From an uncultured Microbacterium sp. (GTDB lineage: Bacteria; Actinomycetota; Actinomycetes; Actinomycetales; Microbacteriaceae): a stretch of DNA of 64,000 nucleotides. The DNA is taken from assembly GCF_900078385.1 (NCBI RefSeq), contig NZ_FLQR01000001.1:248001-312000 (forward strand), in the 5' to 3' direction. Of this stretch, positions 47,290 to 56,651 are shown in pieces. Numbering within the stretch: position 1 is the stretch's first letter; the number at the start of each line of letters is the position of its first letter. Both the position numbers and the translations under genes were made by a program. Below the pieces are notes generated by a model, which did no database searches, had not been told where the DNA came from, and saw only the letters and a list, made by a program, of their open reading frames with translations.

Positions 47290-48678
47290 TCAGATCACGC
47301 CCTGCGCGAGCATGGCGTGTGCCACGCGCTCGAAACCGGCCGAGTTCGCGCCCACGACGTAGTCGCCGGGTGCGCCGTAGCGCTCGGCGGCCTGGAAGGC
47401 GGCGCGGTGGACGTCCCGCATGATGGCGTGCAGCTTCCCCTCGCTGTCCTCGAAGCCCCAGCGCTGCCGCGACGCGTTCTGGCTCATCTCCAGCGCAGAG
47501 GTCGCGACGCCGCCGGCGTTGGCCGCCTTGCCCGGTCCGAACAGCACGCCGGCAGCCTGCAGGGCCGCGACGGCGGCCGGCGTCGAGGGCATGTTGGCGC
47601 CCTCGGCGACGGCGCGGACGCCACCGGCGATGAGGGCGCGCGCGTCGTGCTCGTCGAGCTCGTTCTGCGTCGCGGACGGGAGGGCGATGTCGACCGGCAC
47701 CTCCCAGGGGCGGGCGCCCTCGACGAAGCGCGCGTGCGGGCGGTGGGTGACGTACGCGGAGATCCGGGCGCGCTGCGTCTCCTTCAGGTGACGGAGGAGA
47801 TCCAGGTCGATGCCGGCGTCGTCGACGATGTAGCCGGACGAGTCGGATGCCGTGACAGGCGTCGCGCCGAGCTGGCGGGCCTTCGCGATCGCGTAGATCG
47901 CGACGTTGCCCGAGCCGGACACCGCGACGCGCTTGCCGTCGAGGCGCTCGCCGTGCACCGCGAGCATCTCCTGCGCGAAGAAGACGGCGCCGTAGCCGGT
48001 CGCCTCGGTGCGCACCTCGGCGCCGCCCCACTGGATCCCCTTGCCGGTGAACATGCCGGACTCGTGCCGGTTGGTGATCTTGCGGTACTGGCCGAACAGG
48101 TAGCCGATCTCGCGCGCCCCGACCCCGATGTCACCGGCGGGCACATCGGTGTGTTCGCCGAGGTGGCGGTACAGCTCGTTCATGAACGACTGGCAGAACC
48201 GCATGACCTCGCCGGCGGAGCGGCCGTGCGGGTCGAAATCGCTGCCGCCCTTCGCCCCGCCGATGCCCTGGCCGGTGAGCGCGTTCTTGAAGATCTGCTC
48301 GAAGCCGAGGAACTTGATGATCGAGAGGTTGACCGACGGGTGGAAACGGAGACCGCCCTTGTAGGGGCCGAGGACCGAGGAGAACTGGATGCGGTAGCCG
48401 CGGTTGACCTGCAGCTTCCCGGCGTCGTCGACCCACGGCACGCGGAACATGATCTGCCGCTCGGGCTCCACGATGCGCTCGAGGATGCCGCCGTCCACGA
48501 ACTGCGGGTGCGCCTCGAGCACCGGCGTGATGGAGTGCAGGACCTCGTGCACCGCCTGCTGGAACTCGGGCTCGTGCGGGTTGCGGGCCACGACCGCGTC
48601 GAAGACGGGGCGCACGGAGTCGGGCAGGGCGATGAGCGTTTCAGGCGCGGAGGATTCAGGCGCAGAGGTGTGAGGCAC
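47290..48678 (-). CDS. gdhA: NADP-type glutamate dehydrogenase
   Basis: 462 residues. Aminates 2-oxoglutarate. GPYKGGLRFHPSVN and GGAKGGSDFDPHGRS carry the catalytic lysines, GSGNVAIYAIAKA is the nucleotide fold, and GPGKAANAGGVATSALEMSQ is diagnostic of the hexameric NADP class. GTG start with an AAAGCTCC-type weak upstream site; the promoter region at about 48720-48735 contains the AT-rich TAAAGT on the minus strand. Confidence 0.95.
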   Translation of the reverse strand: MPHTSAPESSAPETLIALPDSVRPVFDAVVARNPHEPEFQQAVHEVLHSITPVLEAHPQFVDGGILERIVEPERQIMFRVPWVDDAGKLQVNRGYRIQFSSVLGPYKGGLRFHPSVNLSIIKFLGFEQIFKNALTGQGIGGAKGGSDFDPHGRSAGEVMRFCQSFMNELYRHLGEHTDVPAGDIGVGAREIGYLFGQYRKITNRHESGMFTGKGIQWGGAEVRTEATGYGAVFFAQEMLAVHGERLDGKRVAVSGSGNVAIYAIAKARQLGATPVTASDSSGYIVDDAGIDLDLLRHLKETQRARISAYVTHRPHARFVEGARPWEVPVDIALPSATQNELDEHDARALIAGGVRAVAEGANMPSTPAAVAALQAAGVLFGPGKAANAGGVATSALEMSQNASRQRWGFEDSEGKLHAIMRDVHRAAFQAAERYGAPGDYVVGANSAGFERVAHAMLAQGVI

Positions 48679-48769
48679 AGTGGAGCTTTCTGCCGGGAGG
48701 GGGTGGGCGCGAGCGGCCCCTTCAACTTTAATCCCGGTCGTGCGGCCTTCCGTCCGGATGACAGGCGGC

Positions 48770-48775
48770 TACGCT
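48770..48775 (+). promoter_or_regulatory. -10 of the hexapeptide-repeat gene
   Basis: TACGCT gives a short leader of about 17 bases that contains the GAGGGAG ribosome-binding site of ATG 48799. Confidence 0.4.
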
Positions 48776-48798
48776 GGCGGGGACGCGAGGGAGCCGCC

Positions 48799-49398
48799 AT
48801 GCGATTCGAGCATCTCGGGGCGCAGCCCCGCATCCATCCGGACGCCGTGGTGGCGCCCACGGCCGTCATCTCCGGCGATGTCACGATCGGCCCGGGATGC
48901 CAGGTCCTCCACGGCGCGGTGATCACGGCCGAGGGCGGCCCCGTCATCCTGGGCGAGAACGTCATCGTGATGGAGAACGCCCTCATCCGTGCGACGTCCG
49001 TCAACGCTGTGCGCATCGGTTCGCACGTGCTCGTCGGGCCCATGGCGAGCATCTCCGGCGCGACGATCTCCGACGAGGTGTTCCTCGCGACCGGGACGCG
49101 CGTGTTCAACGGGGCGCGCGTGGGGGAGCGCTGCGAGGTGCGCATCAACGCGGTCGTGCACCTCCGCACGGTGCTGCCCCCCGAGACGGTCGTGCCGATC
49201 GGCTGGGTCGCGGTGGGGGACCCCGCCCAGCTGCTCTCACCGGACCGGCACGACGAGATCTGGGAGCTGCAGCACGACTTGGACTTCCCCGGCTACGTCT
49301 TCGGCCTGGACCGCGAAACGCCCGACCTCATGATGCAGCTCACCGAGCGTTACGGCTCGTCGCTCGCGCGCCACGCCGACGACCGGCGCGTGGACTGA
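48799..49398 (+). CDS. Left-handed beta-helix protein, gamma-carbonic-anhydrase-like without zinc ligands
   Basis: 199 residues. Repeated hexapeptide turns (VVAPTAVISGDVTIGPGC, then GSHVLVGPMASISGATISDE and GARVGERCEVRINAVV) give a left-handed parallel beta helix, ending with PIGWVAVGDPAQLL as in YrdA/CaiE relatives. The three zinc-ligand histidines of gamma-carbonic anhydrases are absent: the VLHVTH position reads LIRATS and the VGHxVxLHG position reads VGPMASISG. It is therefore unlikely to hydrate carbon dioxide by the known mechanism. Transferase or structural roles are possible. Confidence 0.85.
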   Translation: MRFEHLGAQPRIHPDAVVAPTAVISGDVTIGPGCQVLHGAVITAEGGPVILGENVIVMENALIRATSVNAVRIGSHVLVGPMASISGATISDEVFLATGTRVFNGARVGERCEVRINAVVHLRTVLPPETVVPIGWVAVGDPAQLLSPDRHDEIWELQHDLDFPGYVFGLDRETPDLMMQLTERYGSSLARHADDRRVD

Positions 49399-49404
49399 CG
49401 CCGG

Positions 49405-49581
49405 TCAGGTCCAGCTGAGGCCGCAGTCGCGGCACGCGAAGTCGATGTGCTCCGCCCACCCTCGGTCGAGCTCGGAGCGCCGGTCGACGTCGACCTGGAA
49501 CCACCGGGGCTCGATCGCCCGCACGTCGAAGGAGCCGCACGAGGGGCAGACCTCCGCGGATACCGCTGTCTTCCCGTCCAT
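49405..49581 (-). CDS. Small zinc-ribbon protein
   Basis: 58 residues from ATG 49581. CPSCGSFDVRAI near the N-terminus and CRDCGLSW at the C-terminus form a two-knuckle zinc ribbon; RWFQVDVDRRSELDRGW lies between. ATG 49581 is preferred over GTG 49587 because TATCGT ends six bases before it. Function unknown; such proteins may bind nucleic acid or partner proteins. Six bp separate its stop from the convergent hexapeptide-repeat gene. Confidence 0.75.
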   Translation of the reverse strand: MDGKTAVSAEVCPSCGSFDVRAIEPRWFQVDVDRRSELDRGWAEHIDFACRDCGLSWT

Positions 49582-49587
49582 GCGCAC

Positions 49588-49593
49588 ACGATA
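49588..49593 (-). promoter_or_regulatory. -10 of zinc-ribbon gene
   Basis: The minus strand reads TATCGT, six bases before ATG 49581. It lies in the 40-bp gap after ppc. Confidence 0.45.
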
Positions 49594-49621
49594 ACCCCGG
49601 CGCGCCCGGAAGGACGGCTGA

Positions 49622-52291
49622 TCAGCCCGTGTTCTGCAGTCCCGCCGCGACGCCGCTGACGGACAGGAGCAGCAGGCGCTGCCAGCCCTGCACGTCCTGT
49701 CCCTCGGGCGCGGTCCGCAGGGCCCGCAGGGCGCGCAGCTGCAGGAGCGAGAGGGCGTCGACGTACGGATCGCGCATCTTCACGGCCCGCTGCAGCACCG
49801 GCTTGTTCGCCAGCAGGTCTCCGCCGCCGGCGATCCGCACGACCCAGTCGCGGGTGAGCGCCATCTCCGTCATGACGAGATCGGCGAGGTCCGCGCGGTC
49901 GCCGAGGTCCAGGTAGCGCCGCGCGATGCGCTGGTCGGCCTTGGCCAGGCTCATCCCGACGTTGTCGATGACGGTCCGGAAGAGGGGCCATTCCTCGTAG
50001 GCGCGGCGCAGCAGCTCCTCGTCTCCGACGGCCTCCAGCGCCGAGCCGAGTCCGAACCAGCCGGCGAGGTTGATGCGAGCCTGCGACCACGCGAACACCC
50101 ACGGGATCGCCCGCAGGTCCTCCAGCGACTCCACGGACAGGCCGCGGCGGGCGGGACGGGAGCCGAGAGCGAGCAGCCCGATCTCCTCCATGGGCGTCAC
50201 GGTGGCGAACCACGGCGCGAAGCCGGGCGCCTTCACGAGCGAGAAGAAGCGCTCCCGCGACGCCGTGTCCATCGTCGCGGCCACGTCCGCGTACCGCTCT
50301 GCGGCGGCGCGGTTGCGGTTCTCGATCGAGGGGGCGGATGCCAGCAGGGTCGCCGCGGCGACCTGGTCGATGTGCCGCATCGCGATGGCGGGGTCGCCGT
50401 ACCGGGCGAAGATGACCTCGCCCTGCTCGGTGAGCTTGAACCGGCCGTCGACGGAGTGCGGGGGCTGGGCGAGGATCGCGGAGTTCGCGGGCCCGCCGCC
50501 GCGACCGAGGGCGCCGCCACGGCCGTGGAAGAGGGTGAGGGCGATGTCGTTCTCCTGCGCCCACGCGGCGATCTTCGCCTGCGCCTCGTACAGGGCGAGG
50601 TTCGCTGCGACCGGGCCGACGTCCTTCGACGAGTCGGAGTAGCCGAGCATGACCTCGAGGCGCCGGTCGGTCGCCGCCAGCCGGGCGGCGAAGTCGGGGT
50701 GCTCCACGATCTCGGCGAGCACCTCGGGTGCGGCCTGGAGGTCGGCGAACGTCTCGAACAGCGGGATGACGTCGAGTACCGGCATCCGGCCGGCCGAGCC
50801 GACGGCGTGCCGCGCGAGCGCGTGCACGGCGGCGAGATCGGCGGCGGTGCGGGTGAACGAGACGATGTAGCGACCGGCGGCGCCGGGCCCGTAGCGTTTC
50901 TGGATCTGCGCGATCGTGCGGAAGACCTCCAGCACCTCCTCGGCCTGCGCGCTGAGCGCGCCGCCGGCTTCGCACTCGGCGAGCACTTTCTCGTGCACGG
51001 CCGAGTGCTGACGCACCTCCAGCTCGGCGAGGTGGAACCCGAAGGTCTCGACCTGCCAGAGCAGCTGCTGCAGTCCGCCGTAGGCCTGCCGCGGGGCGCC
51101 GCCGGAGACGAGGGAGGCCTGGACGGTCCGCAGATCTGCGAGGAGGTCGGCCGGGTCGCGGTAGGCGAGGTCCGCGTCGCGCGCCCGGGTGGCCGCGATC
51201 CGCCGGGCGAGGAGCATGAGGACGCGCTTGTGCGGCTCCGCGGCGGCCCGCTTGAGCGCGTCGGCGGCGCCCTCCTCGTCGGCGGCCGCGAGCCGCTGCC
51301 AGAGCGCGGTGAGCCCTGCGCTCGGCGGTGTCGTCTCGGCCGAGACCGTCAGTGCGCGGGCGACCGTGTCGGCCGTGCGCTCGAGGCCTCGCAGGATGTG
51401 CTCGGAGGCGATGGCGGCGGCCTTCTTCGTGACGGCGGCCGTCACGAACGGGTTGCCGTCGCGGTCGCCGCCGACCCACGTCCCGAGTCGCACGAAGGGG
51501 CGCACGACCGGCGCCCGCCCGCCCGCGGCGGGGCCCTGCAGAGCGTCGTCGACGCGGCGGTACACGTGCGGCACCGCGGTGTACAGCGTCTCGTCGAACA
51601 CCGCCATGATGGCGCGCACCTCGTCGGTCGGCGACGGCTTCTCTGCGCGGAGCGGCGCCGTGCGCCAGAGGATGTCGATCTCCTCCAGCATCCGGCGGCC
51701 GGCGCGGCGCTCGTCCGCCCCGCCGCGCAGCGACGCGTCGTACTCGCGGAGGAGTCCCGCGAGCCGGCGGATGCTCGTCGAGACGGCGCGGCGCCGAGCC
51801 TCGGTCGGGTGCGCCGTGAAGACGGGGTGGAAGCGGAGGGTCTGCAGGCGGCGGAGCGCCGTGTCGTCGCCGACCTCCGCGGCCAGGCGCACGAACGCCG
51901 CCGCGACGGAGTCGGTGGCGTCCTCCTTGTCGGGCCGCCCGTCGCGCTCGCGCAGGACGCGGACCCGCTGGAACTCCTCGGCGAGGTTCACGAGGTGGAA
52001 GTACACCGTGAAGGCACGGGCGACCTCGTCGGCGCGCTCGACCGTGAACGACTCGGCGATCTCCGCCGCGCGGGCGTAGGCCTCCGGCGACTCGTCGGTG
52101 TACGCCGCGATCGTCGCGAGGCGCAACCGTTCGACGTCGTCGTACAGGCCCGGCGACCCGCTCTCGCGCAGCACCTGCCCGAGGAGGCCGCCGAGCAGGC
52201 GGACGTCGGCCCGCATCCGCTCGGGAAGCTCCTGCTCGGCGTCGGCGCGGCCGACCAGGTCGATGGCCTCGGTGCGCGTGGGTTCTCGCAT
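49622..52291 (-). CDS. ppc: Phosphoenolpyruvate carboxylase
   Basis: 889 residues. Anaplerotic carboxylation of PEP to oxaloacetate. VFTAHPTEARRRAV has the catalytic histidine, GYSDSSKDVGPVAANLALYE and FHGRGGALGRGGGP form the active site, and the protein ends in QNTG as in all bacterial PEPC. It is slightly shorter than the E. coli enzyme. Confidence 0.96.
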   Translation of the reverse strand: MREPTRTEAIDLVGRADAEQELPERMRADVRLLGGLLGQVLRESGSPGLYDDVERLRLATIAAYTDESPEAYARAAEIAESFTVERADEVARAFTVYFHLVNLAEEFQRVRVLRERDGRPDKEDATDSVAAAFVRLAAEVGDDTALRRLQTLRFHPVFTAHPTEARRRAVSTSIRRLAGLLREYDASLRGGADERRAGRRMLEEIDILWRTAPLRAEKPSPTDEVRAIMAVFDETLYTAVPHVYRRVDDALQGPAAGGRAPVVRPFVRLGTWVGGDRDGNPFVTAAVTKKAAAIASEHILRGLERTADTVARALTVSAETTPPSAGLTALWQRLAAADEEGAADALKRAAAEPHKRVLMLLARRIAATRARDADLAYRDPADLLADLRTVQASLVSGGAPRQAYGGLQQLLWQVETFGFHLAELEVRQHSAVHEKVLAECEAGGALSAQAEEVLEVFRTIAQIQKRYGPGAAGRYIVSFTRTAADLAAVHALARHAVGSAGRMPVLDVIPLFETFADLQAAPEVLAEIVEHPDFAARLAATDRRLEVMLGYSDSSKDVGPVAANLALYEAQAKIAAWAQENDIALTLFHGRGGALGRGGGPANSAILAQPPHSVDGRFKLTEQGEVIFARYGDPAIAMRHIDQVAAATLLASAPSIENRNRAAAERYADVAATMDTASRERFFSLVKAPGFAPWFATVTPMEEIGLLALGSRPARRGLSVESLEDLRAIPWVFAWSQARINLAGWFGLGSALEAVGDEELLRRAYEEWPLFRTVIDNVGMSLAKADQRIARRYLDLGDRADLADLVMTEMALTRDWVVRIAGGGDLLANKPVLQRAVKMRDPYVDALSLLQLRALRALRTAPEGQDVQGWQRLLLLSVSGVAAGLQNTG

Positions 52292-52297
52292 CCTTCA

Positions 52298-52303
52298 ACG
52301 CTA
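52298..52303 (-). promoter_or_regulatory. -10 of ppc
   Basis: The minus strand reads TAGCGT, ending six bases before ATG 52291; the bases between (TGAAGG) are too close to the ATG to be a good ribosome-binding site. Confidence 0.5.
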
Positions 52304-52332
52304 ACGGCCCCGCGCGCTCCGGAGTGACCGGT

Positions 52333-52338
52333 TACACT
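52333..52338 (+). promoter_or_regulatory. -10 of nhaA
   Basis: TACACT, giving a leader of about 55 bases to ATG 52400 with GAAAGG as ribosome-binding site. Divergent from the ppc promoter 30 bp away. Confidence 0.45.
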
Positions 52339-52399
52339 CGCGGGCAGGTGAGCCGGGAAGTCTGGTCGGCGCTCGTCCGCCGACCCCCGAAAGGCTCGC

Positions 52400-53557
52400 A
52401 TGTCGCTGCTGCGCTCCGCCCGCTTCCCCGCCATCCTCCTTCTGGCCGCCGCCGTGGCGGGACTGGTCCTTGCGAACGGCCCGCTCGCCGACGCGGCGTT
52501 CGCCGTCCAGAACGCCCACCTCGGCATCCCCGGGACGCCCCTGGACCTGTCGGTCGGACACTGGATCTCCGACGGCCTGCTGGCCGTGTTCTTCTTCACG
52601 GTGTCCGTCGAACTGCAGTACGAACTCACGCAGGGGGAGCTGGCGGGCATCCGCCGGGCCGCGCAGCCCGCCGTCGCGGCCCTCGGCGGCGTCCTCGTCC
52701 CGGTCGCGGTCTACCTGACGATCGTGGGCGTGAGCGGGGCGGGGGACCAGGCCGCCGGGTGGCCGATCCCCACGGCGACGGACGTCGCGTTCGCGCTCGG
52801 GGTGCTGGCCGTCTTCGGTCGGGGCCTCCCGAGCGCCGTCCGGGTCTTCCTCCTGGCGCTGGCGATCCTCGACGACCTCATCGGCATCCTCCTCATCGCC
52901 GTCCTGTTCGCCCACGACGTGCAGGCCGGCTGGCTCCTCGGCGCGCTCGTCACGACGGCGGCCGTCGCCGTCCTCACCCGCGTGCGCGACGACAGGATGA
53001 CGCCGGCGTTCTGGGTCGTCATCGGCGTCCTCGCCATCGCCACCTGGCTCTTCGTCCTCGCCTCCGGCGTGCACGCGACGATCGCCGGCGTTCTGCTGGG
53101 GCTCGCGATGGCGCAGGGATCGGCGGTGCGGGCCCGCCACGCGCTCGAGCCGCTCGTGAACGGCCTGGTGCTGCCGCTCTTCGCGCTCTCGGCCGCCCTC
53201 GTCGCGATCCCGGCCGTCGGCGGCGCGGTGTCGCCGGCGTTCTGGGGTGTCGCGGTCGCGCTGCCGGTCGGCAAGCTCGTCGGGATCGTCGCGGGCGGCG
53301 CACTCGCGCAGCGACTGTTCGGCAGTCCCTCGGGGCGGCTCGCGCTCGGCGACCTCGCCGCCGCGGCGGCGCTCGGCGGCATCGGGTTCACGGTGTCGCT
53401 GCTGCTCGCGAACCTCGCCTTCCCGGCGGACGCCGTCGTCCGCGACCACGCGACGCTCGGCGTCCTCGCGGGATCCGCGGTCGCCGTCGTGGCCTCGTCC
53501 GCCCTCGTGGCCTGGCGGGCCGCGTACCATCGTCGCCTGAGCGCCGCCGCCGTCTGA
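52400..53557 (+). CDS. nhaA: Na+/H+ antiporter NhaA
   Basis: 385 residues with about 11-12 membrane helices. The adjacent aspartates that bind sodium are in LLALAILDDLIGI, and IPTATDVAFALGVLAVFG and GGIGFTVSLLLANLAF are family hallmarks. Exports sodium in exchange for protons. Followed after 35 bp by mazG. Confidence 0.94.
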   Translation: MSLLRSARFPAILLLAAAVAGLVLANGPLADAAFAVQNAHLGIPGTPLDLSVGHWISDGLLAVFFFTVSVELQYELTQGELAGIRRAAQPAVAALGGVLVPVAVYLTIVGVSGAGDQAAGWPIPTATDVAFALGVLAVFGRGLPSAVRVFLLALAILDDLIGILLIAVLFAHDVQAGWLLGALVTTAAVAVLTRVRDDRMTPAFWVVIGVLAIATWLFVLASGVHATIAGVLLGLAMAQGSAVRARHALEPLVNGLVLPLFALSAALVAIPAVGGAVSPAFWGVAVALPVGKLVGIVAGGALAQRLFGSPSGRLALGDLAAAAALGGIGFTVSLLLANLAFPADAVVRDHATLGVLAGSAVAVVASSALVAWRAAYHRRLSAAAV

Positions 53558-53592
53558 GCCCCCCGCCGCCTGAGACCCCAAGGAGCCGCCGC

Positions 53593-54246
53593 ATGACCGA
53601 GGCCACCGCCGATCCGCTGCGGGCCGCCGCCGAGACGATGCGCTCCGTCCGCGACCGCTGCGTCTGGACCCAGCAGATCGACCACCGCGCGCTCGTGCCC
53701 TACCTCGTGGAAGAGGCGGCCGAGCTCATCGACGCCGTCGAGGTCGGCACGCGCTCAGAGCTCCGCGAAGAGCTCGGCGACCTCCTCTGGCAGGTGCTGT
53801 TCCACGCCGAGATCGCCTCCCGCGACGCCGACGACCCGTTCGACATCGACGACGTCGCGCGCGGCCTCACCGAGAAGATGGTGCGCCGGCACCCGCACGT
53901 GTTCGGCGACGCGGTCGCCCGGACCCCGGAGGAGGTGCTCGTGCACTGGAACGCGGCCAAGGCCGCGGAGAAGAGCGCGCGCACGAGCGTCCTGGACGGC
54001 GTCTCCGGGCACATGCCGTCGCTCGCGCTCGCGCAGAAGCTCCTCGGCAAGGCCGCGCAGGCCGGCGTCGACGACGCCTCCGCTGACACGCCACCGCCGC
54101 GCGATGAGGCAGAGCTCGGCGACCGGCTTCTCGCCCTCGTCGGGGCCGCGCGGGCGCAGGGCTGGGATGCCGAGCGCGCCCTGCGCGAGCGCCTCCGCGT
54201 GCTGGAGGCGGAGATCCGCGCGACCGAGCTGGGCACAGGCCCCTGA
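53593..54246 (+). CDS. mazG: MazG-type nucleoside triphosphate pyrophosphohydrolase
   Basis: 217 residues, a single MazG domain plus a short tail. Metal-binding EEAAELIDAV, ELREELGDLLWQVLFHA and FDIDDVARGLTEKMVRRHPH are clear. Hydrolyses (d)NTPs to monophosphates, with house-cleaning or stringent-response roles known in E. coli and mycobacteria. AAGGAGCC precedes the ATG. Confidence 0.93.
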   Translation: MTEATADPLRAAAETMRSVRDRCVWTQQIDHRALVPYLVEEAAELIDAVEVGTRSELREELGDLLWQVLFHAEIASRDADDPFDIDDVARGLTEKMVRRHPHVFGDAVARTPEEVLVHWNAAKAAEKSARTSVLDGVSGHMPSLALAQKLLGKAAQAGVDDASADTPPPRDEAELGDRLLALVGAARAQGWDAERALRERLRVLEAEIRATELGTGP

Positions 54247-54280
54247 CGGGACGCGGGCGCGTGAGGCGACCGCCACCTGA

Positions 54281-54286
54281 GAGAAT
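54281..54286 (+). promoter_or_regulatory. -10 of hisS
   Basis: GAGAAT ends six bases before GTG 54293; no ribosome-binding site lies between. Confidence 0.45.
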
Positions 54287-54292
54287 CGTCGT

Positions 54293-55579
54293 GTGGCATC
54301 CGTGAACCCGCCGCGCGGCATGCGCGACTTCCTCCCCGCCGACAAGGCCCGCCGCGAGCGCGTCCTCGCCGTCATCCGTGAGCGCTACCGCGCGCACGGG
54401 TTCGACGAGATCGAGACGCCCGTCGTGGAGGACTACGCGAAGCTGCACGCCGGCATCGGCGGCGACAACGAGAAGCTCGCGTTCACTCTGCTGCGCCGCG
54501 GCCTCGACGCGGACGGCATCCGCGCCGCCGCCGAGGATCCGGCAGCCCTCAGCGACCTGGGACTCCGGTACGACCTCACGGTGCCCCTCGCGCGCTTCTA
54601 CGCGACCCATCGGGGCGACCTGCCCACCGTCTTCCGCTCGATCCAGATCGCGCCGGTTTGGCGCGCCGAGCGGCCGCAGAAGGGTCGCTACCGCCAGTTC
54701 GTGCAGTGCGACATCGACATCATCGGTGACGCCACGGCACGCGCCGAGGCCGAGCTCATCGTCGCGAGCCTCGACACCCTCGACGCGCTGGGCCTGGAAG
54801 GCGGCAGCATCCGGATCAACGACCGCCGCATCCTCGACGGGATGCTGGACGGCTTCGGCTTCACCGCCGACGAGCGCCCCGGCGTCCTCATCACGATCGA
54901 CAAGCTCGACAAGATCGGCCCCGACGGGGTCATCGCCGAACTCACCGACCGCGGCGCGACCGCGGACGCCGTCGCCGCATTCGCGGCCTTCCTCCGCCGC
55001 CCGCAGACGCGGGAGTTCCGGCCCTACGGGGAAGGGCAGATCCGCAAGGCCCTGCCCGAGGGAGCGGCCGACGACGTCGTGGCGCACCTCGTGGGCATCG
55101 GCGAGGCGGTCGCCGCCGCGCGCGGCGGGGCGGGCGACATCCCGCTCCTCTTCGACCCGTTCCTCGTCCGCGGCATGGGGTACTACACCGGCACGATCTT
55201 CGAACTCGCGCACCCGTCCGTCGAGTCCTCGCTCGGCGGCGGAGGCCGCTACGACGGCATGATCGGCCGGTTCCTCGGCCAGGACGTGCCCGCCGTCGGC
55301 TTCTCGATCGGGTTCGAGCGGATCGTCGACCTCGTCCCGGATCCCGCGGGCGTGGATGCGGCTGCCGTCGTCCTCGTGCACGACCGCGACGTCCCGGTCG
55401 CCGAGCTCATCGCGCTGAAGGCCGCCTTCGTCGCCGAGGGCGCACGCGTGCGCCTCGAACAGCGCACCAAGAACCTCAAGGCGCTGCTCGAGCGCGCCGC
55501 ATCCGACGGCTACACCTCGTTCGCCGCCGTCACCGCCGGCGCGTCGCGCGCCGGGCTGGAGCTCAAGCCCCTGTCCTGA
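54293..55579 (+). CDS. hisS: Histidyl-tRNA synthetase
   Basis: 428 residues, class II. NPPRGMRDFLPADK at the N-terminus, motif 2 FQ-type RAERPQKGRYRQFVQCDID, the histidine-specific loop GMGYYTGTIFELAHP with LGGGGRYDGMIGRFLG, motif 3 GFSIGFERI, and a C-terminal anticodon-binding domain. The catalytic domain differs from E. coli HisS in the extended LRYDLTVPLARF region but is typical of one bacterial branch. Confidence 0.95.
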   Translation: MASVNPPRGMRDFLPADKARRERVLAVIRERYRAHGFDEIETPVVEDYAKLHAGIGGDNEKLAFTLLRRGLDADGIRAAAEDPAALSDLGLRYDLTVPLARFYATHRGDLPTVFRSIQIAPVWRAERPQKGRYRQFVQCDIDIIGDATARAEAELIVASLDTLDALGLEGGSIRINDRRILDGMLDGFGFTADERPGVLITIDKLDKIGPDGVIAELTDRGATADAVAAFAAFLRRPQTREFRPYGEGQIRKALPEGAADDVVAHLVGIGEAVAAARGGAGDIPLLFDPFLVRGMGYYTGTIFELAHPSVESSLGGGGRYDGMIGRFLGQDVPAVGFSIGFERIVDLVPDPAGVDAAAVVLVHDRDVPVAELIALKAAFVAEGARVRLEQRTKNLKALLERAASDGYTSFAAVTAGASRAGLELKPLS

Positions 55580-55634
55580 CCTCACCCGCTCCGGCGCCTT
55601 CCGAGCGCTCGCCAGGTCGGGCATGATCGTCGTC

Positions 55635-56072
55635 ATGTCGCTTCACGTCCGCACCGTCCTGCCCGCGAACGGCCCCGCCACCGCCATCGAGCTCACCGAT
55701 GCGCAGGTCGCGGAGCTCGGGGGCGGGAAGCGCGCCGCCGTCCTCGTCGCGATCGGCGACCGCTCGGCCCGCCTCCGGCTGGCGGTCATGGGCGGGCGCA
55801 ACCTCATCGGGCTTTCGAAGGCCGCACGCGATCAGCTCGGCGTCGCGATCGGCGACGAGGTCGAGGCGACCATCGAACTGGATGCCGCCGAGCGCGCCGT
55901 GGAGCTGCCCGACGACCTGGCGGCGGCGCTGGCCGCCGCCGGCGTCCGCGCCGCGTTCGACGCGCTGCCGCCCTCGCAGCGCAAAGAGCTGGCCCGCGCC
56001 GTCACCGAGGCCAAGCGGCCGGAGACCCGGGAGCGCCGCATCGCGACCACGGTCGCCGACCTCGGAGGCTGA
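55635..56072 (+). CDS. DUF1905 / YdeI-OmdA domain protein
   Basis: 145 residues from ATG 55635; ATG 55623 is in frame but would cover the CATGAT hexamer that stands seven bases before 55635. The N-terminal half (RLRLAVMGGRNLIGLSKAARDQLGVAIGDEVEATIELD) is a DUF1905 beta-barrel. The C-terminal LPDDLAAALAAAGVRAAFDALPPSQRKELARAVTEAKRPETR region is a YdeI/OmdA-like helical tail. Biochemical role unknown. The stop is 3 bp from that of the convergent DUF4442 gene. Confidence 0.8.
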   Translation: MSLHVRTVLPANGPATAIELTDAQVAELGGGKRAAVLVAIGDRSARLRLAVMGGRNLIGLSKAARDQLGVAIGDEVEATIELDAAERAVELPDDLAAALAAAGVRAAFDALPPSQRKELARAVTEAKRPETRERRIATTVADLGG

Positions 56073-56075
56073 CGC

Positions 56076-56546
56076 TCAGCCGCGCGCCTGCGTCACGCGT
56101 CGCTTCTCACGCACGTACACCTCGCGGCGGACGCGCGCGACGACGGTGCCGGACCGGTCGGTGATCTCGGTCTCGAACCACTCCAGCACCTTCGCACCGC
56201 CGCGGGCGCGCTCGCGCAACTCCTCGGCCTTCTCCCGCGAGACCTCGAAGTCCGCCGTCAGGACGCCGCGCCCCGGCGTCAGGAACTCGATCTCGCCGCG
56301 CGTGTCCCACACGACGTAGTCCCGGCCCAGCTGGTGCATCACGAGCATGAAGAAGTACGGATCGGTCATCGCCGACAGCGACCCGCCGAACGCGGTGCCG
56401 ACGAAGTTGCGGGTCACCGGATTGACGTGCAGCTCGACGCGAGCGCTCGTCCAGTCGGCGGAGAACTCCTTGACGCGGATGCCGCTGAAGAGGTTCGGGA
56501 ACCAGAGGCTCATGCCGACGGCGAGTCGGCGCGGGGTCACACGCAT
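56076..56546 (-). CDS. DUF4442 hot-dog-fold thioesterase-like protein
   Basis: 156 residues from ATG 56546. NPVTRNFVGTAFGGSLSAMTDPYFFMLVM is the long central helix and substrate region of hot-dog thioesterase relatives. A CoA-thioester substrate is suggested by fold only. CACACT six bases before the ATG is a weak leaderless-type -10 that supports this start over upstream in-frame codons. Confidence 0.8.
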   Translation of the reverse strand: MRVTPRRLAVGMSLWFPNLFSGIRVKEFSADWTSARVELHVNPVTRNFVGTAFGGSLSAMTDPYFFMLVMHQLGRDYVVWDTRGEIEFLTPGRGVLTADFEVSREKAEELRERARGGAKVLEWFETEITDRSGTVVARVRREVYVREKRRVTQARG

Positions 56547-56651
56547 CCGGTCAGTGTGCCGGGCCGCCCGGCCGGGCGCACGTCGCTTGTCCGCACCCGA
56601 CAATCCCGCCCGCACCTGGCGCGCGACGCGAGCGTGCGGTTGGCTGGGCGT

